A DNA stretch of 64,000 nucleotides from Ypsolopha sequella (Eukaryota; Arthropoda; Insecta; Lepidoptera; Ypsolophidae): NCBI GenBank assembly GCA_934047225.1, contig OW203992.1, forward strand, positions 21,441,501 to 21,505,500, read 5' to 3'. Under the pieces are notes generated by a model. It did no database searches and had not been told where the DNA came from. It saw only the letters and a program-made list of their open reading frames with translations. The translations under genes and the position numbers were made by a program. Every line of letters begins with the position of its first letter. Position 1 is the stretch's first letter. Positions 36,701 through 44,436 of the stretch are shown piece after piece.

Positions 36701-39700
36701 AAAAGGGACGAACTTAAGTCTTAAGTCTCTTAACCCTTTCAGGCCCCTCAAACACGATCGTGCATTTTCATTTCAAAAATTACCGCTGGTCGTCAAATCA
36801 ACTTTACGGCTCCAGACCCGAGCGCAACGATAGTGCGTGAATTGGGCAATGCATTTATTATTACTTTTTGTATTATTTATTAGTCAGTTGGCCTTGGTGA
36901 GGCGTCAAAGATGGCGGCGTTTTTTGTCGATGAGAGCGGCACACGTAAGTTAACAAATTTCGTTTATTATCTAACTGTTGCGCCAAGCTTTTGATATTAT
37001 TTAGTTGTTGTAATTACGGTACTTGCATTAAAATAGTTTTTGGCTGTTAATACTTGCAAATTTCCAGCTGATTCCTGTTTAAACATCAAAAGACACGATA
37101 GTGACGATTAGGTCTAACATCACTTTAGCCAGTCTTATGTAATGACTAATTTTGTTCAATTTTATCGTTATTTTAATAGGCAGAGAGCTGAATTCCGAGC
37201 TGGTACTGGAGTTACTTGGAGATGGCAATGACTCTGAAGTGGAAGGTGTGGGGAATGACGATGATAACTTGCCCCTTGAAAGATCATGCAGCCCTCGTGA
37301 TGAAGTTCCACCAGCACCATCCCCAATACCACATTACCAGCCTCCGCCTCAACCTCGACGTAATGGGGCCCGCGCTGATGTAAGAAGAAGACTCTGGAGA
37401 CAGGTACCTTTTAATCAAAAAGAACATAACTACCCGCAACGTGAACCATGTGCTATCAGATCTCCCCTACAATATTTTGAAGATTACTTCGATGATGAGT
37501 TTTTCGAGAAATGTGCTATGTCCACGAACAATTACTTCATGCGCAAAACTGGCCGTATTTTAAACACTAATACAGTGGAAATAAAACAGCTTGTGGGGAT
37601 GCATTTAATTATGGGATGTATTCCTTACCCGAGGCTTTACATGTACTGGCGAGACGGTTTGCGATTGGAAATAGTAGCAAGCATCATGGGCAGAGAAAGG
37701 TTCAAGACTCTTCGTACAGCATTTCATGTTGTTGATAGTGATACTCCTCCGCCAGGGAATACAAACCAACTCTGGAAAGTACAACCGATACTCGAACAAG
37801 TCAAAAAAACTTGTGATGGACTAGAAAGACAGCCAGGATACTATTCCATTGACGAACAGATGATCCCGTTCAGTGGTCTGTGCCCTCGTGGACTCCGGCA
37901 TGTTATCAAAACCAAACCTAGACCCCAAGGCTTGAAGGCATTTGTAACTACTACCGATGATGGTCTCATGATTGACTTTGAAGTATACAGAGGAGCTAAC
38001 ACCCCGATTGGTGACAGAGCTCTAGGAGTTGGAGCATCAATTGTACTGCACCTATCAAAATCTATCCCACCAGGAAGTTGTGTCTGTTTTGACAGATATT
38101 TCTCCTCAATACCTCTTATAGAAAAACTGAACAGCATCGGATTGCATGGGACTGGGACAATAATGATGAACCGGATACCTGAGCGAAGAAACATGGATTT
38201 TAAATTAGATCGTCGCATGGAGCGCGGTGAATCTCAACAGTTCGTGTGCGACGATGTCGTTGTCGTAAAATGGAAGGACAACAAGTCGGTCTTAGCTGCA
38301 TCAAACTGCACATCTGCAGACGACTCAACTATGGTGCAGCGCTGGGATAAAAACAGAGGGGCTTACGTGAATATTCCCGCGCCCAACATCATCGCTAGCT
38401 ACAACCAGCACATGGGTGGTGTGGACATTCTCGATCAATCAATTGAGTACTACCGCACTTTTATGAAAACCAGGAAATGGACGTTAAAAGTAATACTCCA
38501 TTTCTTTGATCTAGCTGTATCCAATGCATGGCGTTTGTATAAACTGCAATGTAAAGCAGCTGCCGTTCCGAGTGGAAAAGTAATGGACTTGCTAGAATTT
38601 CGATTGCAAGTAGCTGATGGGCTTACAAACACTCCTATTCGTCCAAGAAGAACTAGCGTGAGTGATGATGAGTCTGCCCAAGAGCCAACCACTAGTTTGA
38701 AATACAGGCGAGCAAACCAACCCTCTCAAGCTAAAAGGTATGACGGCTATGACCACCTTCCGAGCTTTGAAGAGATTGATAATCCTCGCTCCTGTCAAAT
38801 GGAGAATTGCAAAAGCCGATCAAAGATAAGGTGTGAAAAGTGCAAGGTGTACCTGTGCCTCTCAAGGAAACAAAACTGTTTCGCTGCCTATCATAAAAAA
38901 TAAGAATAGTGTGACTATTTTAAAGACTGATTGAACCAGTTAGACTGATTATTATAAGATTTTTGTTTTTGTTTGATCTCAATTCAAGTTATTAGTACAT
39001 CAGTAGAATTTTGTTTTTGTTATATCTTAATTAAAGTCTTTATTAATAACCCAAGTAATAAATGTTGATTTTGCAAAGCAATTAATTTAATTTCTAATAA
39101 ACAACCACCTTAAAACCCTTAAACCTAAGAACGTCACGACTGTGCACTGGTACAGTTAAAGCCTGAACGTCACTATCGTGCATGGGTCATACAGCCTCGT
39201 GGGGGGGGGGGAGGAATTTTTTCATAATTTTTTTCAGAACCTATTTAGGGATACCGTACATAATATCAGTGTGAAAATCGCAATTTCTAAAAAAAAAGTT
39301 TTGGGCCTGAAAGGGTTAAGTGTGCTGACGTGCGCCCTATGTGGGCGTACATGTAATGCAAAAATTGGTTACGCGAGTCACTTGAGAGCACATCAGAGAG
39401 CTGGACAGCTTAGCTCTCAAACTTGACAGGAGTTAAAGAAGCTGTCGCTGTGGCCGAGAACGGCTGTGAGGCTATATGTATATGCCGACGACATATCCAT
39501 CCCCAATTAATAGCCGGCCCTTATTTAAAACAGACTGGTGACGGGCAAGCAAAGCAGCGTCACTGGTGCGAGGGTTTCGGCACTGCGCCTGCCCAGCGTG
39601 CAGCGTATGTATATCATTCCCATGATATAATGTTAATTTATATCTCCTTGCGATGGATAAATCGCCAAGTGTTCAAACATAGAAATGTATTTCTATCATA

Positions 39701-41182
39701 GTTTCGGTAAGAGTAATGTGTATTCTTCACTACTCGATGCTGTAAGGTGACGGTAGGGCATAATGATCTTTGACTAGCTTTGAATACACTAGCGTCCTCT
39801 AGGTGCCAAGTGGCTCAATATCTATAAATAATATTGCAGTATGGTAAAGCACATGGGTAAATTCACGAGTTGTGTTGAGACCTGGATAGCTCAGTTGGTA
39901 GGACAATCGCCGGGTAAGCGAGAGGTCCCGGGTCAAATCCCGGTTCATAGCTCCTCACATCCAGATTTACTTTTCTTTATGCGTTTCTATACTACAATGA
40001 TATAATGTTAAGTTATATCTCCTTGCGATGGATAAATCGCCAAGTGTTCAAACATAGACATTTATTTCTATCATAAGTTCGCAATAAAACTCACTTTCCA
40101 AAAATGATAACCTTAACACCAGAAATAGAGAAAAGTTATCCATTCCAAAATCCAGATTGAGAAAGATTTTAAAGCAAGGTGCTCAATTAATAATACAAGT
40201 GTATAATAATATCTCAAATAACCTGATTATCTGTTCTAGAATTCAAATTAAAATAAAAAATATTTCGCAAACAACCCTTTCTATACTCAGTCAGAGAATT
40301 CGTGGCGAAACGTCTTTCAAAATGTTCATTTTCAGTTTAGGTTATTTAGTTTTCAGATTCTGACATAATGTGTTTTATTTTAGTTTTAATTTTTTGACAT
40401 TCATATTGATGTTTTTTTTTCAACTATTTATACTGACTTACCTTACATAACGATCTTGTTATAATTGTGGCGAATAAATGATGTCTATGTCATTCATACA
40501 TACAAACATACATACAAACGTCGGATTGTTCAACTAGACTCTGAGAACTTTATTACATTATTTGCAAATCAACTATGATATTTATGCTGGGCATACCGTC
40601 TTTATATAAGGTCTTTCAATTTAAATTGAAAGTAATTTAGGGGGAGATTCAGTATCGTTAATACATCACATTCCACTGCAAAGTACTTTTTTTTGCGCGA
40701 ACTTTTTCTTCACTTGTCCATGCAAACTGAGTCAGCTGATCGGACCACTTTGTACTGAGAAGTGAAAAAAAGTTCGCGCAAAAAAAGTAGTTTGCAGTGG
40801 AATGTGATGTATTAACGACACTGAATATCCTCCTAAATTACTTTCCATTTAAATTGAAAGACCTTATATATTTGCCGGTAGAATAAATTGTTTGCCGAAT
40901 AAAACTTTAGTTTTATGCTGTAATGCTGATCGTTTAAATGACAGGCTATTTATATTTACTGTTACTTTCAAGGTGACTTAGGAATGATAGACCCTACTGG
41001 AAAAATATTAATGACTACGTAACCTGATCAACGACTTTAATGGATAAAGTCTTCACATGTTCTATGACAGGCATGGAGGTTTCTGCTTCGAAGTAGCGGT
41101 AAGCTGCTGCCAGTTTGAAAAATACTGCGAGGTAGAGGTATCTGGGCCCAACAAAAAATTCTAGTGCATTAAGGTTAAACAT
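24775..41182 (-). CDS. Serine protease homologue (catalytically dead S1 protein), at least 6 exons
   Basis: Minus-strand exons in order: 41182-41024, 35594-35419, 35185-35020, 32384-32268, 27048-26923 and 24977-24775. All introns are GT-AG and all joins keep one frame (phases 0, 2, 0, 0, 0); the 35185 acceptor (attaag) is weak. The protein, about 316 aa, shows a hydrophobic leader, [26 protein letters not shown] where TAAHC is expected (His replaced by Thr82), CVFDVIS at the Asp102 site, IKVISWGDL (the VSGWG strand), CKIVYN and VFCAHH cysteines, then [20 protein letters not shown] where GDSGGP is expected (Ser replaced by Leu254). A Gly/Ser run ([13 protein letters not shown]) follows. A non-catalytic binding or cofactor role is inferred. 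The C-terminal helix exon was not found: either the frame stops at TGA 24771-24773, or donor AG/GTGAAT leads onward. The start may be ATG 41180-41182, or an upstream exon at 52983. Confidence 0.75.
25135..25430. repeat. Dispersed LINE-tail-like repeat, copy 1 (in SPH region intron 5)
   Basis: ggattcgtgctgagggctcg, ggtatgggttcgggcggttg and cctttaatttagttcatgta recur in order at 42555-42870, ending with gctttgcaaaatgaactatt. A degraded piece is at 32680-32730. It is probably the 3' end of a non-LTR element. Confidence 0.65.
25961..26272 (+). repeat. Lepidopteran-type dispersed repeat K, copy 1
   Basis: Runs from accggccaagtgcgagtcgg through agggttccgtacca, ttcatgagatacagcctggt and (gacagacg)n to gcgtacggaaccctaaaaaa. 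It is the reverse complement of 28158-28448. Partial relatives are at 7300-7470, 16305-16332 and 27845-27910. Confidence 0.75.
27077..27136. repeat. Three tandem copies of a 22-24 bp unit
   Basis: aagatgtcactactccga is repeated at 27080, 27103 and 27126; the third unit is interrupted by element 27137-27756. Direct upstream neighbour of that element. Confidence 0.75.
27137..27756. mobile_element. TA-flanked non-autonomous DNA transposon, 620 bp
   Basis: Perfect 22-bp terminal inverted repeats (cagtgcgcgccaatctttta plus gt at 27137-27158, reverse complement at 27735-27756) are bounded by TA on both sides (27135-27136 and 27757-27758). The TA target suggests the Tc1/mariner superfamily or a similar TA-specific family. 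Its left 150 bp is GC-rich. A short frame near 27500 ([15 protein letters not shown]) may be a remnant of coding sequence but is not identified. Confidence 0.75.
28158..28448 (-). repeat. Dispersed repeat K, copy 2 (inverted)
   Basis: Begins ttagggttccttacccaaag and ends agttggtcggttttttt; it is the reverse complement of copy 1 at 25961. A further partial copy in plus orientation ends at 28668 (gggtacggaaccctaaaaag). Confidence 0.75.
28449..29204. other. No gene found
   Basis: 28540-28668 is a partial K repeat. 28670-29204 shows no coding segment or inverted repeat I can support. Confidence 0.45.
29205..29565. repeat. Direct plus inverted repeat cluster
   Basis: gacgcacacatgcatagacg with gtacgtatgatgatctcggc at 29249-29300 recurs directly at 29434-29480 and in inverse orientation, more diverged, at 29508-29560 (cgagatcgtcgtacgtacgc). 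All share gacggagcgaaaa on the outer side. No coding function is inferred. Confidence 0.7.
29566..30619. other. No gene found
   Basis: AT-rich. Around 30095-30220 a short inverted repeat (attttataattttaattt types) forms an AT-rich fold. No splice-bounded exon was recognised. Confidence 0.45.
30620..31110 (+). pseudogene. Tc1/mariner transposase, broken N-terminal half
   Basis: Reading with one frame change near 30740, the segment encodes a helix-turn-helix region ([19 protein letters not shown]), then [39 protein letters not shown] and [19 protein letters not shown] is the segment with the first catalytic Asp of Tc1-type DDE/D transposases. The frame collapses after VPYGT into an AT palindrome (31110-31160), so the second half with the remaining acidic residues is missing. 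It is a dead copy inside SPH intron 4. Confidence 0.8.
31200..32030 (-). pseudogene. Jockey-like LINE RT relic with frameshifts, minus strand
   Basis: Three overlapping minus-strand frames together spell an RT palm: [20 protein letters not shown] (motif A), [15 protein letters not shown] (motif B), [10 protein letters not shown] (motif C, YADD), then [11 protein letters not shown] and [16 protein letters not shown]. 31200-31330 carries the reversed YGLRK-type tail. At least two frameshifts separate the frames. Same family as 14440, 19082 and 22919; this copy retains the catalytic boxes. Confidence 0.8.
32410..32646. repeat. Fold-back MITE family B, copy 2, abutting SPH exon 4
   Basis: gttgcggaagccggaaactg at 32424 pairs with ttttcggcttccgcaacttc near 32621. 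The element end lies about 26 bp upstream of the exon acceptor at 32385-32386 (on the minus strand), so the branch point of that intron probably lies at or inside the MITE. Confidence 0.75.
32835..33316. repeat. Dispersed repeat R, copy 2
   Basis: Collinear with 8390-8880: ggcgattaccttcgcc, gaaacgacattgaaatagcg, ggctgttacgacgctcgctg, gtaggctttagaaagtaccc. It stops at a (tctg)n microsatellite at 33317. The minus strand again reads [10 protein letters not shown]. Confidence 0.75.
33468..33734. repeat. Fold-back MITE family A, copy 1
   Basis: Inverted arms of about 70 bp: gtgtaaccatatttgaagag at 33486 and ctcttcaaatatggttacac near 33697, with ttcagtcaatggtat / atcattgactgaa. Other copies are at 43648-43913 and 52606-52933. 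Confidence 0.85.
33735..35019. other. SPH intron sequence with dispersed repeats
   Basis: 34228-34960 begins actagcttctgcccgcggct, a common repeat head, and carries two diverged copies of a unit with 'agccgtttgggagatac' (34786 and 34887). It is probably a SINE/LINE-derived composite. No other gene is seen. Confidence 0.45.
35765..36060 (-). pseudogene. RTE-like LINE 3' end fragment, minus strand
   Basis: In reverse complement the end reads DDRRGWQ followed by [10 protein letters not shown], stop, then a GATGGATGG tail. This resembles the C-terminal RT tail found at 50740-50890. It is a short 5'-truncated fragment in SPH intron 1. Confidence 0.5.
36470..36729 (+). pseudogene. Endonuclease-RT ORF C-terminal fragment, split by piggyBac (left part)
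   Basis: The frame encodes [20 protein letters not shown], then [18 protein letters not shown] recognise this as the C-terminal tail of insect endonuclease-reverse transcriptase ORFs, in which GKR.GGQ..RYKD precedes a C2H2 finger. After WED a frameshift follows. The predicted continuation DRKRDELK is readable at 36697-36720, directly before the piggyBac insertion. Confidence 0.65.
36734..39315 (+). mobile_element. piggyBac-type transposon, complete, 2582 bp
   Basis: Perfect 13-bp terminal inverted repeats, ccctttcaggccc (36734-36746) and gggcctgaaaggg (39303-39315), are flanked by TTAA on both sides (36730-36733, 39316-39319). Subterminal motifs related to cactatcgtgcat recur near both ends (36753 and 39171) and as tgacgatt-type variants near 37095. 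It contains one intact transposase gene. The insertion lies in intron 1 of the minus-strand SPH gene and inside an older LINE fragment. Confidence 0.95.
36911..38903 (+). CDS. piggyBac transposase, 2 exons, 585 aa, apparently intact
   Basis: Exon 1 36911-36944 ([14 protein letters not shown]) splices from cacgtaagt to the ttttaatag acceptor at 37178-37179. Exon 2 37180-38903 restores the frame exactly (CGC Arg, then [15 protein letters not shown]). The next exon continues with an acidic and Pro-rich N-terminus and the DDE_Tnp_1_7-type core. Catalytic Asp candidates are Asp236 ([11 protein letters not shown]), Asp316 (VCFDRYFSS) and Asp427 with Asp430 ([14 protein letters not shown]). The C-terminus has the Cys-rich ring/zinc domain (CQMENC, CEKC, CL, C). 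Length and motifs match known piggyBac transposases. Without the intron the only in-frame start would be a TTG at 37152. It is probably an autonomous, recently active element. Confidence 0.9.
39320..39426 (+). pseudogene. Endonuclease-RT ORF fragment, right part: C2H2 finger
   Basis: Immediately after the right TTAA the frame reads [20 protein letters not shown] and then LRAHQRAG before a stop at 39424-39426. The C-x2-C-x12-H-x3-H finger is the usual C-terminal tail of the ORF fragment at 36470. The two parts therefore bracket the piggyBac insertion. Confidence 0.65.
39623..40075. repeat. Pair of 78-bp direct repeats bracketing a tRNA-like segment
   Basis: gatataatgttaatttatat with ctccttgcgatggataaatc at 39623-39702 recurs at 39998-40075 with a few substitutions. 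About 295 bp lies between, including the tRNA-like segment 39879-39952. It could be a large target duplication, or two tails of a composite SINE. Confidence 0.7.
39879..39952 (+). pseudogene. tRNA-like sequence, probable SINE head or tRNA pseudogene
   Basis: A good internal A box (tagctcagttggtagg) and a B-box-like ggtcaaatccc are present, with a T-stem ccggg/cccgg and a 4-bp anticodon stem tcgc/gcga. The T loop is one base short, position 33 is G rather than T, and the first and last seven bases do not pair. It is therefore not a functional tRNA but fits a tRNA-derived SINE promoter. Confidence 0.55.
40598..40872. repeat. Fold-back MITE, arms of about 115 bp
   Basis: aaggtctttcaatttaaatt at 40609 is matched by aatttaaattgaaagacctt-type sequence ending near 40867. 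Arms continue through acatcacattccactgca / tgcagtggaatgtgatgt and gcgcgaacttttt. The loop is about 45 bp. Confidence 0.85.
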
Positions 41183-42050
41183 CTTTAAAATAAATAAGAT
41201 TAAAAAAAAAAAAGATAAACGTCAGTAGCTTAGCACACAGTGCATAACTTAACTTTGTTTTTCTTGTTTTTAAGGCACTCTTATCCCAAAATCAGTAATT
41301 TCAAAGTCAAATAGAACTTTCAAATATCGTCTAAAATTTCCAAAAAAAAAACGCAATATAGTTCAAACCTTTATCTAGGTTTTACACGCATGTGTTACAC
41401 GATCAGATAAACTTTGCTCGATAGAAATAATTCACGAACACAGCATGTAATAAGACCTTTCAAATCATGCCATTTCCATAATTCCACTCTTTTATTAACG
41501 AAACATGTTTGTTAATATTGCTCATAAAATTTTCTAGGTCGACCACGTAAGTGGGTTTTAATAAACATATCCCTTATTTTTAAATAATTTAAAAACCGAT
41601 AAAAACAACGAAAAAGTACAAAAGTGTGGTTATTTTCTTTACTCCTTACACGTAAAGAAAAAGACAGAGAGTCACTCTTCTGGGATAAGAGCGCCTTAAT
41701 TGAAAATTTTAAAGCATTTTGGTCTGTGGTATTTGACGCCAATAGTTCAGTATTAGTGAGCTCAGAACATTTAAATATTTAGTGAGGTTTGAAAAGCAAA
41801 AACAAAAGTTTGAAATTGTGTACACAATTAGTCATGATATTCTCAAAACTAAAAATGCTGTTTTAACTTTGTTTGGGCATGCTCATGATTACTTGTGCAT
41901 TAAATTTGAAACTTATGCTTTACATACCTCACTAATACTGAACTATTGGCGTCAACTGTCTCATACCATAATGTTTTTCAATGTTTAACTTCTAAACAAG
42001 AAATACAAACTTAAGTTATGTACTTTGCGTTAAGGGACTGACGTTTAATC
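41173..42050. mobile_element. TTAA-flanked fold-back element F, copy 2 (with nested insertion)
   Basis: Ends resemble copy 1 (ggttaaac at 41173; gacgtttaatc ending 42050) with TTAA at 41169-41172 and 42051-42054. Inner landmarks ttgacgccaatagttcagta and actgaactattggcgtcaac form the inverted pair. It is interrupted by element G (41274-41695). Its left end overlaps the ATG proposed for the SPH gene. Confidence 0.75.
41274..41695. mobile_element. TTAA-flanked 422-bp element G nested in F
   Basis: Terminal inverted repeats ggcactcttatccca (41274) and tgggataagagcgcc (ending 41695), with one mismatch, are flanked by TTAA on each side (41270-41273, 41696-41699). No transposase is present. A nested TTAA insertion implies a later event than F. 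Confidence 0.8.
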
Positions 42051-42054
42051 TTAA

Positions 42055-42554
42055 CAAACTACCATTATGTACGTCATGGCTGCAAAAGATGTTGGGCCAG
42101 CCGTCTGCCTATTTGCCCACGATAAGTTGTCGGTTTTTCGTCCACACTTCAAAGGGTCTTGGCGCAATCGTCGGCCAGTGCTGTTTAATGTACACCAAGA
42201 CCCGTGTACAGCCAGCAACGGAGATAAGTAACCAGGCCCAGCGCAAACACAGTGATCCTATGACCCAGAGGTGATTGATAGATGAGATGTGAAATACATA
42301 CACACATGCACTATTTATTAAGTATTTTTTATATCATCAATCACTCACCTGTTATTTTCTTATCCCTTGGTTAAAGTAGATATAAGTCATATATTGTATA
42401 GTATAAGTTTTATGTTGAAAAAAAAGACATGATCTTGCTAAAATTCTTGCCCTTCTTCTTAGCAAGATTAATCGAATGGGCGGAGGTAGGCATGTATTTA
42501 TACATGTAACCTATTAGTATGTAGTATATAGGATGGGATTTGGTCGGCCGCCTG
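42055..42554. other. Unassigned; possible repeat-derived segment 42060-42310
   Basis: 42080-42300 is GC-richer than its surroundings; the minus strand gives a 64-codon frame (LRWAWLLISVAGCTRVLVYI) with no family I recognise. 42310-42554 shows nothing supportable. Confidence 0.35.
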
Positions 42555-42870
42555 GATTCGTGCTGGGGGCTCGGTTGGTGATCATTGAACCTTGTTCCTG
42601 GTCGCTGGCCGGGTCTCCGGTATGGGTTCGGGCGGCTGATTGGATTTTACCTTGTATAATATATATTTTACCTATCATTTTAATCGTAAATATATTGCTA
42701 CATAAATTAAATAAACCTTTAATTTAGTTCATGTACATTTATTATTTTATTACATATATTTTCTTTATTAGATTAAATTTGACGTGTAAAAAGTGTATAT
42801 ATCTATACCTGCTTTGCAAAATAAACTATTTGAATTTGAAATTTGAATTTGAATTTGAATTTGAGTCTTA
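42555..42870. repeat. Dispersed LINE-tail-like repeat, copy 2, with (GAATTT)n
   Basis: Collinear with 25135-25430 and ending in gctttgcaaaataaactatt plus a GAATTT microsatellite (42835-42865). A second tail in inverse sense follows (gagtcttaggatcaaagtgc). Confidence 0.65.
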
Positions 42871-43439
42871 GGATCAAAGTGCTTGGCAAGCGGCTGGCCC
42901 AACGTGTACTGTAGCCAAGAATAGGCAGGGATGAATGGCAAAACGTTCAAAACCCATTTGCCATTATTCCTTTTAAATGAATTAGTGGTCTTGAAAAAAA
43001 TATAATTTAAAGATAAGCTGAAATGAAAAAGGAGGAATTGTGTAATTTCATAAGTTTTAACCCAGAAGTTGATCAGTTTGTTAAAGAACATGTAATATGA
43101 ATAAATATAACCTTAGCTATATAAGCTTTTTATTTGTAGTTTTAAGCAATTATAATAGTTAAAAAAAGACAAACTTTATATTTTTTTGAAATATTTCGGC
43201 CTCATCAGTGAGGCCGTCATCAGTCGGTTAAAGAACATGTGGTTTATTATCATATCCTTTTATAGCAAACAGAAACTTAAACTAACATAATGAAATTAAA
43301 AAAAACATGAAGGCGAGCTTACCTCTACAAGAGGTTTCTTCCAGCCAACCAGTATTGTGGTGAAAGATAATACTGAACAGGTTGGTGGCAAGCATGTACA
43401 ACTTAAGACTAAAGACTTATACAAAACACATATCAAGTA

Positions 43440-43620
43440 AAAAAAAATAAGAATTCTTAAATATAAAAAAATCGCCGAAATCGCTGTCGTTTCGGGGAAG
43501 AGTACCCAGGACACTAGCGGCATTAACTCTTTGAATTGCTACGCCAATTCTTCGGCCGAGGTATGCGCCTGCCCTGGGCAAGATCGCAGAACCTGTATTA
43601 GAAATGACCGCACTTTCCTG
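43440..43620 (-). pseudogene. RT-tail fragment, minus strand (family also at 51129 and 58545)
   Basis: The reverse complement reads VNAASVLGTLPR with a frameshifted upstream part matching GQRISLAIQRGNAASVLGTL of the longer copy at 51129. It is a short C-terminal fragment of a non-LTR ORF, followed by an AT-rich 3' UTR. Confidence 0.55.
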
Positions 43621-43647
43621 AAGATCGAAGCGAACAATACTTAATAT

Positions 43648-43913
43648 ACAAGGTGTAACAGAAAGGTGTAACCATATTTGAAGAGCTTATTCAGTCAATG
43701 GTATACAACAACTTTTACTATGGGGTCAACCCTGAAATTTAAAAAAAAATATCTGCCCTTCCATACATTTCGGCCGAGTGGCATTGCATTTTTCTTTGAA
43801 ACAGATAAAAAAAAAATCGAGATACAGTGTTTGTTCCATAGTAAAAGTTGTTATATACCATTGACTGAATAAGCTCTTCTAATATGGTTACACCTTTCTG
43901 TTCCACGTTGTAT
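43648..43913. repeat. Fold-back MITE family A, copy 2
   Basis: Same arms as 33468: gtgtaaccatatttgaagag at 43665 and its inverted partner (aagctcttctaatatggtta) near 43871. Confidence 0.85.
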
Positions 43914-44106
43914 ATGTATATACATTTTATTCTGTGACGTAGGGTAATCAGAACTATTTAATACAAACAACATATTCTCTTTTATTATTAGCAGCTGGTC
44001 ACCTTTGATTTGCATGCGACAATATTCTTTAAATCCTATAAGGTGCAGGCTAGTTTCGCGTCGCACAGTTATGCTAACGGTCGGACGATGCAACCACTCT
44101 AACTAT

Positions 44107-44112
44107 AGACTT
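44107..44112. repeat. Target site duplication, left
   Basis: agactt directly left of the LTR retrotransposon is repeated at 49754-49759 directly right of it. Alternatively 5 bp (agact), depending on how the LTR end is drawn. Confidence 0.75.
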
Positions 44113-44436
44113 TAGTACGTGATAGTGGAGTGTTCGGTAGACGTGGTTGTAGAAATGAAAGATAGACGTTTGCTATATGAATTTTCTAATGTCTGGCACA
44201 CGAAACAATAAAATTAAACATTTTGGTTGACAATATGGGGTTAAAACTAAATGGTTCACGAATTCGAGAGTTTCGCGCGGCGAGCGTGTTCAAACTCGAT
44301 CCCAGACTCCGGCGACGCGGGAGCGGCGCGGCGTCACTCCCCGCTACCCCCCACACACCCCTCCAACGTATAATAATCGTTCAAATACGTTGGAAGACGA
44401 CCGCGGCGGCGATTTGAATTTCGCGGGTTTACGATA
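44113..44436 (-). repeat. 3' LTR of the gypsy-type element
   Basis: Spans tagtacgtgatagtggagtg to cgcgggtttacgata. Differences from the other LTR are atggggtt versus acggggtt and ggagcgg versus aaacgg-type changes. The gag-pol stop codon (44334-44336) lies inside it. Confidence 0.9.

Noticed and set aside
39879..39952. Functional tRNA gene
   Set aside because: A and B boxes are present, but acceptor arms do not pair, the T loop is one base short and position 33 is not T. Kept as a tRNA-like pseudogene.
42109..42303. 64-codon minus-strand frame as a host exon
   Set aside because: Balanced composition was tempting, but there is an in-frame stop without a donor, no family recognised, and repeats on both sides.
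42768..43091. 107-codon minus-strand frame
   Set aside because: Runs through the (GAATTT)n tail of a dispersed repeat, giving QIQIQI; not a gene.
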